From JAEULH01 sp963805915 (lineage in GTDB: Bacteria > Pseudomonadota > Alphaproteobacteria > Rhodospirillales > Defluviicoccaceae): DNA of 64,000 nt. Of the stretch, positions 36,354-44,587 are shown piece after piece. The stretch is taken from positions 154,532 to 218,531 of the forward strand of contig CAWDWD010000019.1 of NCBI GenBank assembly GCA_963805915.1, written 5' to 3'. The translations under genes and the position numbers were made by a program. Position 1 is the first letter of the stretch. Every line of letters begins with the position of its first letter. The notes under the pieces were generated by a model, which had not been told where the DNA came from, searched no databases, and saw only the letters and a list, made by a program, of their open reading frames with translations.

Positions 36354-39023
36354 CTATGATGCCTTGAGGCCGGCGATGGCGGTCTCAAGGTTCTGAATCC
36401 GCCGCCGGGTCATGCCGGCGTGGAAGTCGGCGCCGGCGCGCTGGAAGTTGACGAGCGCGGTGCGGAAGGTGCTGAGCGCCTCTTCCATCCGCGTCGGATC
36501 CTTCTCGCGCTCGCCCAGGGTCCACAAGGTGGTCCCCAGATTGACGCGGGTCAACGCCATCTCCGTCGGCGAGCGATCGCGGGTGCGCACGTCCAGAGAC
36601 GCGCGAAACGCCGCCACCGCGTCCTCGAGTTGGCGGGTGCCCGGCTCGCGCTCGCCCCAGGCCTGCAATGCGCCGGCGAGGCTGTTCTGGCTCGCGGCCC
36701 AGGCCAGCGGATAGCGTTGCTTGGTCCGGACCTCGATCGCCGCCCGGTAGGCATTGACCGCATCGCGTAGCCGCGCAACGCCTTCCTCGCGCTCGCCCAG
36801 CGTGCGCAAGGCGTTGCCGAGACCGTGCTGGCTCGCCGCCCACTCCACCGGCAGCCGGTCGCGGGAGTAGACCTGCAGCGACGACCGCAACGCCGCCGCC
36901 GCCTGAAGCAGGCGCGCGGTGCCCTCTTCCCGCCTAGCCAACGCAAGCTTGGCAAGGCCGAGGTTCTGCTGCGTCTTGGCCCAGCGGAAGGGGAGATCCT
37001 CGCGGGTGTATACCTCAAGAGCCGCCGTGTTGGCGGTAATGGCCTCGACAAGCCGCCCGGTGCCCTCCTCGCGCTCGCCGAGGCCCGAAAGCGCCGCGGC
37101 CAGGCTGACTTGCGTCCTTGCCCAGTCTAACGGCCGGCGGCCGCGCGTGAAGACCTCGAGTGCCGCGCGATACGCGGAGACGGCTCCTTCAAGCTGCGCC
37201 GTGCCTTCGCTTTGTTCGCCCTGCATCCTGAGCGCGTCGCCGAGGTTGAGCTGCATCCGCGCCCATTCCAGCGGCAGCCGATCGCGCCCGAGGGTGGCGA
37301 TCGACGCCCGAAAGGCCATTACCGCGTCCTCGAGTTGGGCGCTTTGGCCGGGCCGGCGGCCGATTGCGAGCATCACGTTGCCGAGGCTGTTCTCGGCCAG
37401 TGCGCGTTCCAGCGGGAACTTCTCGGGCCGGTAGATCTCGATGGCCCCGCGATAGGCGGCAACCGCTTCGTCGAGCCGGTCGAGAGCGCCGCTGCGCTCG
37501 CCCAGAGCCCGCATCGCGCCACCCAGATTCTGCTGCGTCCGCGCCCAGTGCAGCGGCAGCGCTTCGCGCGTCAGGCTCTGCAAGGCCGTCTGATGGACAG
37601 CAACCGCCTCGTTCAAGTGAGCGACCCCCTGTTCGCGCTCGCCGAGCGCGCGCAGCGCGATGCCGAGGTTGTTCTCGGTGACCGCCCAGGAAACCGGCAA
37701 CCGCGTCCGGGTGATCACCTGCAGCGCCTCGCGGTAGGCGGCGACCGAGGCTTCGAGCGTGGCGACGTCGTCGCGACGCTGGCCGAGCGCCCACAAAGTC
37801 GCGCCGCGGTTGTTCTCGACGATCGCCCAGTGCAGCGGCCAGGACACCCGGGTGTAGACATCGCGGGTCGCGTCGTAGGCGGCGAGTGCCTCCTGAAGAA
37901 CCGAGGCGCGCTGTTGCATCTCGCCGAGCAGACGCAGAGCGTTGCCAAGCGAAGCATGGCCAAAAGCCCACATCTCGGGATCCGCGCTGCGGTCCAGCGA
38001 GGCGAGCAGCGACTTGAACTGCTCGACCGACCGCTCCAGCCATTCCGCGTCATGGCCGCTGCGGCCGATATTGATCGCAGCCGTCGCCAGGGTGGCGCGG
38101 ATGCGCGCAGTGATCGACACCGGCAGATCGCCAAGCCCGTCGGCGACCTCCTCGGCCCGGGCAGTCGCGGGGCTCATCAGTTCGACCAGATCGCTGGCCT
38201 GTTCCTCGGTAACCGGGTCTATCCAGGCCAACGCCGAAACATAGACAACGGCGGCCAGATCAACGTCGAAATCGGCTGGCAACTCGAGCGTATCGCCGAC
38301 CGGACGATAGGCCCGGACCTCGCCGAACGGCGTCACCGCAGCGGAGAGGAAGCGCAGGCGCAGGCTCTTGCCGTGATCGACCACGCGGCCCCAGATGAGA
38401 ACGTCGGCGTTGGCGTCGCGCAACCAGGCGCGGCCGTCGCGCAAGGCGGCGGCGAGAGCCTCAGTCGGCTCGCCGCGCTCATCGGCAAGCAGGACGCCCG
38501 ACCTGCGCTCGACCGCGACGCCGTCAAAGCCGCCAAGAACCGCCGCGATGTGGCTGCTTTGGGGACGCGATGTGGAGTCGCCGGCCAGATCCGCGACCAT
38601 GATCTTGAATTTGACGCCCGGTCCGGCCGCCGGCGCGGGCCGCGGCCACGGCCGGCTGGCGGCACGCGCCGGAGCAGCCGCTTCGGCGATATCGCGGGCG
38701 ATCTCGGCGCCGGACCCGTCAAGAATCTCGCCGTTGTCGTAGATTTCCAGCGGGCCAAGCTCGGCGAACCGGAACAGCCCGAAGGCGCGGTTGCCGTTGT
38801 AGTCGAGAATGCGCAGGTCATCAGACTGCTTGACGTCATGCTCGACCGCGTTGAACTGCGCGCCATATCGCGAGCGGGCTAGATCATAAGGAATTTCCCA
38901 GGCCAGGAATTTCTCTATGCCTTTGGACTTGAGCTTGGCCAGAAGAGCTGGCGAGGTCGCGCGTTCATAAGAGGTGAGTACGACGAGCGGACCGCCTCCC
39001 GTGACCAACAGTATGGCTTTCAT
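36354..39023 (-). CDS. Large TPR-repeat protein with conserved N-terminal 'cytosolic protein' domain
   Basis: 889 aa. Residues 1-95 (MKAILLVTGGGPLVVLTSYE, then RILDYNGNRAFGLFRFAELG) form a small domain I have seen only as an uncharacterised conserved unit. Residues about 140-260 form a second globular domain (FKIMVADLAGD, ADVLIWGRVVDHGKSLRLRF). From about 340 to 870 there are eleven near-regular repeats of roughly 50 residues with the pattern WAxTQxNLGxALxxLGERExG followed by AVxAYRxALEVxTRxRxPLx, a TPR-type superhelix. There is no signal peptide or membrane segment. It is probably a cytosolic scaffold; no catalytic motif is seen. It is a single gene with no obvious operon partner. Confidence 0.8.
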   Translation of the reverse strand: MKAILLVTGGGPLVVLTSYERATSPALLAKLKSKGIEKFLAWEIPYDLARSRYGAQFNAVEHDVKQSDDLRILDYNGNRAFGLFRFAELGPLEIYDNGEILDGSGAEIARDIAEAAAPARAASRPWPRPAPAAGPGVKFKIMVADLAGDSTSRPQSSHIAAVLGGFDGVAVERRSGVLLADERGEPTEALAAALRDGRAWLRDANADVLIWGRVVDHGKSLRLRFLSAAVTPFGEVRAYRPVGDTLELPADFDVDLAAVVYVSALAWIDPVTEEQASDLVELMSPATARAEEVADGLGDLPVSITARIRATLATAAINIGRSGHDAEWLERSVEQFKSLLASLDRSADPEMWAFGHASLGNALRLLGEMQQRASVLQEALAAYDATRDVYTRVSWPLHWAIVENNRGATLWALGQRRDDVATLEASVAAYREALQVITRTRLPVSWAVTENNLGIALRALGEREQGVAHLNEAVAVHQTALQSLTREALPLHWARTQQNLGGAMRALGERSGALDRLDEAVAAYRGAIEIYRPEKFPLERALAENSLGNVMLAIGRRPGQSAQLEDAVMAFRASIATLGRDRLPLEWARMQLNLGDALRMQGEQSEGTAQLEGAVSAYRAALEVFTRGRRPLDWARTQVSLAAALSGLGEREEGTGRLVEAITANTAALEVYTREDLPFRWAKTQQNLGLAKLALARREEGTARLLQAAAALRSSLQVYSRDRLPVEWAASQHGLGNALRTLGEREEGVARLRDAVNAYRAAIEVRTKQRYPLAWAASQNSLAGALQAWGEREPGTRQLEDAVAAFRASLDVRTRDRSPTEMALTRVNLGTTLWTLGEREKDPTRMEEALSTFRTALVNFQRAGADFHAGMTRRRIQNLETAIAGLKAS

Positions 39024-39185
39024 AGTCTTACCTCTCGGACGGTATCCACTTAATATTGCTTATCATGCTTATGCCCGTCGTGAACCGCGAACGCGACGGA
39101 TCTCACGATCTGTCCCTGGTCGAAGCTTGACGCGGATATCATACGACAAGGTAGCCTCGGTGGTTCAGGCGCGGATGGCGATCGC

Positions 39186-39419
39186 CTAAAAATCGATGCA
39201 CCGGCCCTTCCGCTCCCAATCACCGTAGCGGGTCGGCTCCGGCCCCTTGGGACCGCCGATCTCATCGGCGCGCGGCTCCGCGGCGGCGTCCGCAAGATCA
39301 GTGTTTCCAGCTTCGGCTTCTCGATCACGATCATCCTCGTGGGCAACCTCGCGCTCGGTATTAGGCCCGATATCCGGCCCAGGATCCGGCTTTGGCCGGT
39401 TTGCGTTGGCTTCATCCAT
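39186..39419 (-). CDS. DUF1674 protein (SDHAF4-like succinate dehydrogenase assembly factor)
   Basis: 77 aa. The C-terminal hallmark GPKGPEPTRYGDWERKGRCI plus DF is diagnostic for DUF1674, whose mitochondrial member SDHAF4 helps mature the flavoprotein subunit of complex II. The N-terminal part is acidic and disordered-looking. It is divergent from htpX, a frequent alphaproteobacterial arrangement. The function is by homology. Confidence 0.88.
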   Translation of the reverse strand: MDEANANRPKPDPGPDIGPNTEREVAHEDDRDREAEAGNTDLADAAAEPRADEIGGPKGPEPTRYGDWERKGRCIDF

Positions 39420-39531
39420 CGGCTTGTCGATCCGCTAAGAGTTGGCGGGATGGCAGGTCGGCGGGGATCCTACTACATTACCGGCGGGCCGCAAGTCGGC
39501 GGCCGCTGGTCAATGAAAGAAGATGTTATCA

Positions 39532-40392
39532 ATGAGCACTTTTCGCACCGGTGTCCTCCTTGCTGGACTCACCGCACTGTTCATGGTCGTCGGTTATTTC
39601 ATCGGCGGTCAGGGCGGGATGCTGATCGCCTTGGCGGTCGCCATCGCGATGAACGCGTTCTCCTACTGGAACTCCGACAAGATGGTGCTGCGCATGTACG
39701 GTGCGCGCCAGGTCGACTCGCATACGGCACCGGACCTCGTCGGTCTGGTCGAGCAGCTCGCCGGCCGGGCGCAGTTGCCGATGCCCAAGGTCTTCATCAT
39801 GGACTCGCCGCAGCCGAACGCCTTCGCGACCGGGCGCAACCCCGAAAATGCCGCCGTCGCGGTCACCGCCGGCCTGATGCGGCTGCTCAGTCACCAGGAG
39901 TTGGCCGGTGTTCTCGCGCACGAGCTGGCGCACATCAAGAATCGCGACACCTTGATCATGACGGTAACGGCGACGCTCGCCGGCGCGCTCGGAATGCTCG
40001 CCAACTTCGGTTTGTTCTTCGGCAACAATCGTGACAATCCGTTGGGTGTGATCGGCTCGCTGCTGATGGTCATCCTGGCGCCGATGGCGGCGATGATCGT
40101 TCAAATGGCCATCTCGCGCTCGCGCGAATATGGCGCCGATCACGCCGGCGCTAGCATCTGCGGCCATCCCCTGTGGCTCGCCTCGGCGCTGCAGAAAATT
40201 CAAACCGGCGCCCAGCGCATCGATAACATTCAAGCCGAGCGCAATCCCGCGACGGCGCACCTGTTCATCATCAATCCGCTCCACGCACGATCGATGGATA
40301 GCCTGTTTTCGACCCATCCCAGCACCGAGAACCGGGTTCGCGCCCTGCGCGAAATGGCAGCGCGCACCGGCCAAGCCGGACCGTGGGGCTGA
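39532..40392 (+). CDS. htpX: Membrane zinc metalloprotease HtpX
   Basis: 286 aa from ATG 39532 (MSTFRTGVLLAGLTALFMV), favoured over 39523 by AAAGAAG spacing. It degrades misfolded membrane proteins. Two N-terminal membrane helices, the active-site GVLAHELAHIKNRDTLIM near residue 130, two more hydrophobic stretches at about 145-200, and SREYGADHAGA with the third zinc ligand are all present. Its stop is followed after 34 bp by the rsmB start. Confidence 0.95.
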   Translation: MSTFRTGVLLAGLTALFMVVGYFIGGQGGMLIALAVAIAMNAFSYWNSDKMVLRMYGARQVDSHTAPDLVGLVEQLAGRAQLPMPKVFIMDSPQPNAFATGRNPENAAVAVTAGLMRLLSHQELAGVLAHELAHIKNRDTLIMTVTATLAGALGMLANFGLFFGNNRDNPLGVIGSLLMVILAPMAAMIVQMAISRSREYGADHAGASICGHPLWLASALQKIQTGAQRIDNIQAERNPATAHLFIINPLHARSMDSLFSTHPSTENRVRALREMAARTGQAGPWG

Positions 40393-40426
40393 GGCAATCG
40401 TACCGCCCCTCGCTCGCGAACCGGCC

Positions 40427-41731
40427 GTGATCGCCGCGGCGGCGACCAGCGATGCGCGCGCGCTGGCGCTCGACCTTCTCAACGCGGTGCTGATCGAGCA
40501 CCGGCCGCTCGACGACAGCCTTGACGCCCGTCTTGGCGCAGCGGCGAGCCTTTCCTCGCGCGACCGCGCCTTTGCCCGCAATGTGGCGGCGACAACACTG
40601 CGCCGCCTCGGCCAGATCGACGCGGTCATTCGACAGCTGCTCGCCCGGCCGACCCCGCCCCGCGCCGCCGAAGCGCGCAACCTGATCCGCCTGTCGGTCT
40701 GCCAGCTCGTCTTTCTGGGGACGCCGCCGCACGCCGCGGTGCACAGCGCGGTGGCTCTGACGCGACGCCGCGACCGCCTGCAGCCTTACGGCAAGCTCGT
40801 CAACGCCGTGTTGCGCCGGGCCGTCGCCGAGGCGCCGGCTCTTATCGCCGGTCAGGACGCAGGCCCACTGAACACACCGGATTGGCTCTGGGCGTCCTGG
40901 GTCGCGGCCTACGGTGTCGACGCCGCCCGGGCAATCGCCGAAGCTCATCTGAACGAGCCGCCGCTCGATCTGACGCCGAAGGACACGAACGCCGAGCCGC
41001 TGGCCGAAGTGGGCGCGGTTCGCCTGCCAACCGGAAGTCTCCGGCTTCGCCATAAGGGGCCGATCACCGACCTGGTGGGCTTCGCGGCCGGCGAATGGTG
41101 GGTCCAGGACGCCGCGGCGGCGTTGCCGGCCAAGCTGCTCGGCGACATCCGCGGCCAAACGGTCATCGATCTTTGCGCCGCGCCCGGCGGCAAGACCGCT
41201 CAGCTCGCAGCCGCCGGAGCCTGCGTTACCGCCGTCGAACGCAGCGCCCCGCGCCTGCGCCTCATCGAGAACAACCTCTCCCGCCTGGGGCTGAGCGCAG
41301 CTCTTGTCGCCGCCGACGCCGGCACGTGGCGGCCCGAGCGCCTCGCCGACGCGGTGCTGCTCGATGCACCGTGTTCGGCGACCGGCACGATCCGCCGCCA
41401 TCCCGACGTTGCTCGGCTGAAGACAGCCGGTGATGTGGGCAAGTTGGCGGCCATCCAGACGCGCCTGCTCGCCGCGGCGGCCGACATGGTCCGGCCCGGC
41501 GGCACGCTCGTTTATTGCGCGTGTTCGCTCCAACCCGAGGAGGGGGCCGAGCAGGCCAGCGCCTTACTTGCCGGCGATGCTCGCCTCGAGCGGGTTCCGC
41601 TCACGGCGGCCGAGGTCGGCGGTTTGAGCGAACTGGTGACGGCGGCCGGCGAGCTGCGCACGCTGCCGTGCTTTCTGCCGGAGCTGGGCGGGATGGACGG
41701 CTTTTTCGCCGTCCGGCTGAGGCGCGTCTAG
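40427..41731 (+). CDS. rsmB: 16S rRNA m5C methyltransferase, RsmB/Sun family
   Basis: About 434 aa, start taken as GTG 40427 because the NusB-like N-terminal domain (ALALDLLNAVLIEHRPLDDS) begins just after. The RFM methyltransferase core shows VIDLCAAPGGKTAQLAAAGA (SAM binding), LLDAPCSATGTIRRHPDV (motif IV Cys) and YCACSLQPEEGAEQ (catalytic motif VI Cys). It methylates a cytosine in 16S rRNA. It is probably co-transcribed with htpX. Confidence 0.93.
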   Translation: MIAAAATSDARALALDLLNAVLIEHRPLDDSLDARLGAAASLSSRDRAFARNVAATTLRRLGQIDAVIRQLLARPTPPRAAEARNLIRLSVCQLVFLGTPPHAAVHSAVALTRRRDRLQPYGKLVNAVLRRAVAEAPALIAGQDAGPLNTPDWLWASWVAAYGVDAARAIAEAHLNEPPLDLTPKDTNAEPLAEVGAVRLPTGSLRLRHKGPITDLVGFAAGEWWVQDAAAALPAKLLGDIRGQTVIDLCAAPGGKTAQLAAAGACVTAVERSAPRLRLIENNLSRLGLSAALVAADAGTWRPERLADAVLLDAPCSATGTIRRHPDVARLKTAGDVGKLAAIQTRLLAAAADMVRPGGTLVYCACSLQPEEGAEQASALLAGDARLERVPLTAAEVGGLSELVTAAGELRTLPCFLPELGGMDGFFAVRLRRV

Positions 41732-41749
41732 CGATCCGTGGCGGCGCGA

Positions 41750-41956
41750 CTATCCATCTTCAAGAACACCGCCCTCTGGGCGGCCCTTGCTTTTTCCGGG
41801 TTGGCCATCCATCACGCCGTAGCCGGCAACGGCGGCTTCAAGGGCGGCGAGTTCCGAACCTTTGTCGGCGCTCTTACCCTCCGCGCGCAGCTCGGCGATC
41901 CGCTCCAGCGCCTGATCGTGTTCTTCCTGGTTGGTAACTTTATCGCTCATCGTCAT
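41750..41956 (-). CDS. Small acidic protein resembling the N-terminus of HigA-type regulators
   Basis: 68 aa (MTMSDKVTNQEEHDQALERI). The segment EHDQALERIAELRA followed by GSELAALEAAVAGYG resembles the helical region that precedes the HTH in HigA-like antitoxins, but no HTH domain follows and no toxin gene is adjacent. The tail is Gly/Lys-rich. It is convergent with rsmB, whose stop lies 19 bp away. A real short gene is likely; its function is unknown. Confidence 0.55.
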   Translation of the reverse strand: MTMSDKVTNQEEHDQALERIAELRAEGKSADKGSELAALEAAVAGYGVMDGQPGKSKGRPEGGVLEDG

Positions 41957-42091
41957 CCTCGCCTGCCTGGAACCTAGAGCGCCGCAACATCTGCAGCAAA
42001 CAAACTCCGCCTGCTTTTAACCAGGTTAACGCCGCGGGCGCCAGCGGACCTCATGGTACAGAGCAATACTGTAAAAGTTGGAGGCGCCGCC

Positions 42092-43462
42092 ATGTTTCTG
42101 CACACCGTCCATTCGGAGGACCTCGGCCATCTCTCCTACATCGTTGGCGACGGCGACGAGGCGGCTGTTATCGACCCGCGGCGCGACGCGGGCGTCTATC
42201 TCGACATCGCCTATCGCGAGGGCGCGCGGATCACCCGCATCTTCGAAACCCACCGCAACGAGGATTACGTCAGCGGCTCGCGCGAGTTGGCCCGCCAGAC
42301 GGACGCCGAGATCCATCATGGCGAGGACCTTGATTTCGGCTTCGGCGCGCCTGTCGGCGACGGCGATCGGTTTTCGTTCGGCGATGCCCGGCTCACGATC
42401 ATGAAAACACCAGGCCATACTCTTGAAAGCATCTCGCTGGTACTCGCCGATACCACCTTCGCCGCCGATCCGATCGGCGTCTTTACCGGCGACGCCCTGT
42501 TTATCGGCGACGTCGGACGGACCGATTTCTACCCCGACCAAGCCGAGCACGTGGCGGGCCTTTTGCACCAAAGCCTGTTCGACAAGCTGCTGCCGCTGGG
42601 TGATCACGTCATCGTGTATCCGGCTCATGGCGCGGGATCGATTTGCGGTTCCGGCATGGCGTCGCGGGAGTTCTCGACGCTGGGCTATGAGCGCCGGCAT
42701 AATCCGGCCCTCCAGCTTGCCAATCGGGAGGCGTTCATCCGCCGTAAGCTTGCCGAGCATCACTATCAGCCGCCCTATTTTGAGCGGATGGAGGCGCTCA
42801 ACAAGGATGGCCCGCCGCTCCTGCCCGCCCTGCCCCGGCCGAAGCCAATGACGGCGCAACAGTTCGCCGACGCCATGACCGGCGGCATGATCGCGCTGGA
42901 TATCCGCAGCCCCGAGGCGTTCGCCGGCGCGTTCATTCCGACTTCGCTCGCGATCCCGCGTGACATGATCCCCGGCTTCGCCGGCTGGTTTTTGCCGTAC
43001 GGTCGCGACATCGGCCTGATCGCGGCCACGCCCGAAGACGTCGAGCCGGCCGTTCGCCGTCTCGTCCGCCTCGGCTACGACGATGTCACGGGCTACCTCG
43101 ACGAGGGGCTGCATACCTGGGAGCTCACCGGGCGCGACTACGGCACCGTACCGGTGCTCCATGCCGCCGCGCTCAAGGCTAGAATCGAGGGCAACGACGA
43201 CTTTACCCTGCTCGACGTGCGGGCAGTCGACGAGGTGGCCGCCGGTCGGCTGCCGCGCTCGGTGCACATCTATCTTGGCGAGTTGCCGGACCGGCTCGAC
43301 GACATCGCGCGCGACCGGCCGATTACCACCTTCTGCGGCAGCGGCCAACGAGCTATCATCGCCGCCTCGCTCCTCAAGCGCGCGGGCTTTGATGCGGTCG
43401 AGGTCTGTCTCGGCTCAATGGCCGCGTGCAGGGCGCTCGGCTGCGAGATCGTGAAAGATTGA
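42092..43462 (+). CDS. MBL-fold protein with two rhodanese domains (persulfide-dioxygenase-like)
   Basis: 456 aa from ATG 42092, with GGAGG 7 nt upstream; an in-frame start at 42053 is less likely. The MBL domain covers residues 1-230. The usual THxHxDH zinc motif is replaced by FETHRNEDYVSGS, keeping only part of the ligands, while KTPGHTLES, TGDALFIGDVGRTDF and VYPAHGAGS are present. Two rhodanese-like domains follow (IALDIRSPEAFAGAFIP and FTLLDVRAVDEVAAG), the second with a Cys in TTFCGSGQRA. Relatives oxidise glutathione persulfide; the altered metal motif occurs in a recognised variant subgroup whose activity is uncertain. Confidence 0.85.
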   Translation: MFLHTVHSEDLGHLSYIVGDGDEAAVIDPRRDAGVYLDIAYREGARITRIFETHRNEDYVSGSRELARQTDAEIHHGEDLDFGFGAPVGDGDRFSFGDARLTIMKTPGHTLESISLVLADTTFAADPIGVFTGDALFIGDVGRTDFYPDQAEHVAGLLHQSLFDKLLPLGDHVIVYPAHGAGSICGSGMASREFSTLGYERRHNPALQLANREAFIRRKLAEHHYQPPYFERMEALNKDGPPLLPALPRPKPMTAQQFADAMTGGMIALDIRSPEAFAGAFIPTSLAIPRDMIPGFAGWFLPYGRDIGLIAATPEDVEPAVRRLVRLGYDDVTGYLDEGLHTWELTGRDYGTVPVLHAAALKARIEGNDDFTLLDVRAVDEVAAGRLPRSVHIYLGELPDRLDDIARDRPITTFCGSGQRAIIAASLLKRAGFDAVEVCLGSMAACRALGCEIVKD

Positions 43463-43513
43463 GGATTATGAAAGGAAGGATCGAGGTGGCGCGCCCGTGA
43501 GGTAGGCAGGGGC

Positions 43514-44476
43514 TCAGCCGGCGACGACAAGCGTCGCCAGGTAGCCGACGTAGACGACGTAGCCGGTGAAGAAGAACGCTCCTTCCCAACGGCTGATCCG
43601 CGAGCCGGTTCGCGCGAAGACGACGAGAAGCACGGTAGCCGCCAGCATCACCCAGATATCCACGTTCATGATCTCCGCCGGCACCGCCACCGGCTGAACC
43701 AGCGCGGTAACGCCGAGAATGCCGAGGCAGTTGTAAATGTTGCTGCCGACGATGTTGCCGACGGCGACGTCGGCTTCCTTGCGGATCGCCGCGACAACGG
43801 ACGTGGCGAGTTCGGGCAGCGACGTGCCGAGGGCGACCACGCTAAGCCCGATGACGGTTTCGGAGATCCCGAAATCGCGGGCCACCGCGATTGCGCCGTC
43901 AACGAGCAACCCGGCGCCAAAAACCAAAACGCCGATACCGGCGATCGTGGCGAGGGCCGCAATCGGCCACGGCGCCTTCAGCGCCGGCACCTGCCCCGCC
44001 TCGGCCTCGTGCAGGGCGGCGCTCTCGGCCGGGTGGTCCTTCTCGGTCCAGTAGGTGTAGACGATGTAACCGGCCAACAGGGCAACGAAGACCGCACCGA
44101 ACGGTCGCGTCAGCTCGCCGAGCCAAGCCGCCGCGAGCACCAGCCCGCTGGCGCCGAGCAGAACCGGCCCGTCGCGGACGAAGGCACGCCGCGTGGTCGC
44201 AAGCGGGGTGACCAGCGCGCACGCGCCAAGAATCAGCAGCACATTGCAGATATTGCTGCCGACGACGTTGCCGACCGCGATCCCCGGGGAGCCGCGCAGC
44301 GCGGCGGTGACGCTTGCGACAAGCTCCGGCGTCGAGGTGCCGAAGCCGACCAGGGTCAGCCCGATCAGCAGCGGCGAGACCTCAAGGCGACGAGCCAGCG
44401 CCACCGATCCGCGGACGAGAAGCTCGGCGCCAACGACCAGGAGCACAAGCCCGGCCGCGATTTCGAGATAGACCAT
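43514..44476 (-). CDS. Calcium/sodium antiporter, YrbG/CaxA type
   Basis: 320 aa with about ten membrane helices in two inverted repeats. Each half holds the alpha-repeat motif: LTLVGFGTSTPELVASVTAA and VVALGTSLPELATSVVAAI, each followed by VGNVVGSNI or VGNIVGSNI. The acidic residues in these motifs coordinate the cations. It exchanges Ca for Na or H across the inner membrane. It lies downstream of the glucan synthase gene on the same strand, separated by a 15-bp hairpin. Confidence 0.93.
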   Translation of the reverse strand: MVYLEIAAGLVLLVVGAELLVRGSVALARRLEVSPLLIGLTLVGFGTSTPELVASVTAALRGSPGIAVGNVVGSNICNVLLILGACALVTPLATTRRAFVRDGPVLLGASGLVLAAAWLGELTRPFGAVFVALLAGYIVYTYWTEKDHPAESAALHEAEAGQVPALKAPWPIAALATIAGIGVLVFGAGLLVDGAIAVARDFGISETVIGLSVVALGTSLPELATSVVAAIRKEADVAVGNIVGSNIYNCLGILGVTALVQPVAVPAEIMNVDIWVMLAATVLLVVFARTGSRISRWEGAFFFTGYVVYVGYLATLVVAG

Positions 44477-44495
44477 GGAAATCCTCGAGAAGGGT

Positions 44496-44533
44496 GCCGG
44501 ACCGTAACGCGGGGGGTTGCGTTACGGTCCGGC
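44496..44533. repeat. Perfect 15-bp hairpin between glucan synthase and antiporter genes
   Basis: GCCGGACCGTAACGC (44496-44510), 8-nt loop, GCGTTACGGTCCGGC (44519-44533). On the minus strand it lies 54 bp after the glucan synthase stop and 19 bp before the antiporter ATG. No T-run follows. It may be a factor-dependent terminator or a 5'-UTR element of the antiporter. Confidence 0.7.
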
Positions 44534-44587
44534 GACCGGCCAAGCCCCTAGGTCGGGGCCATGAATGGCCGGTTTTCAAGATACTTT

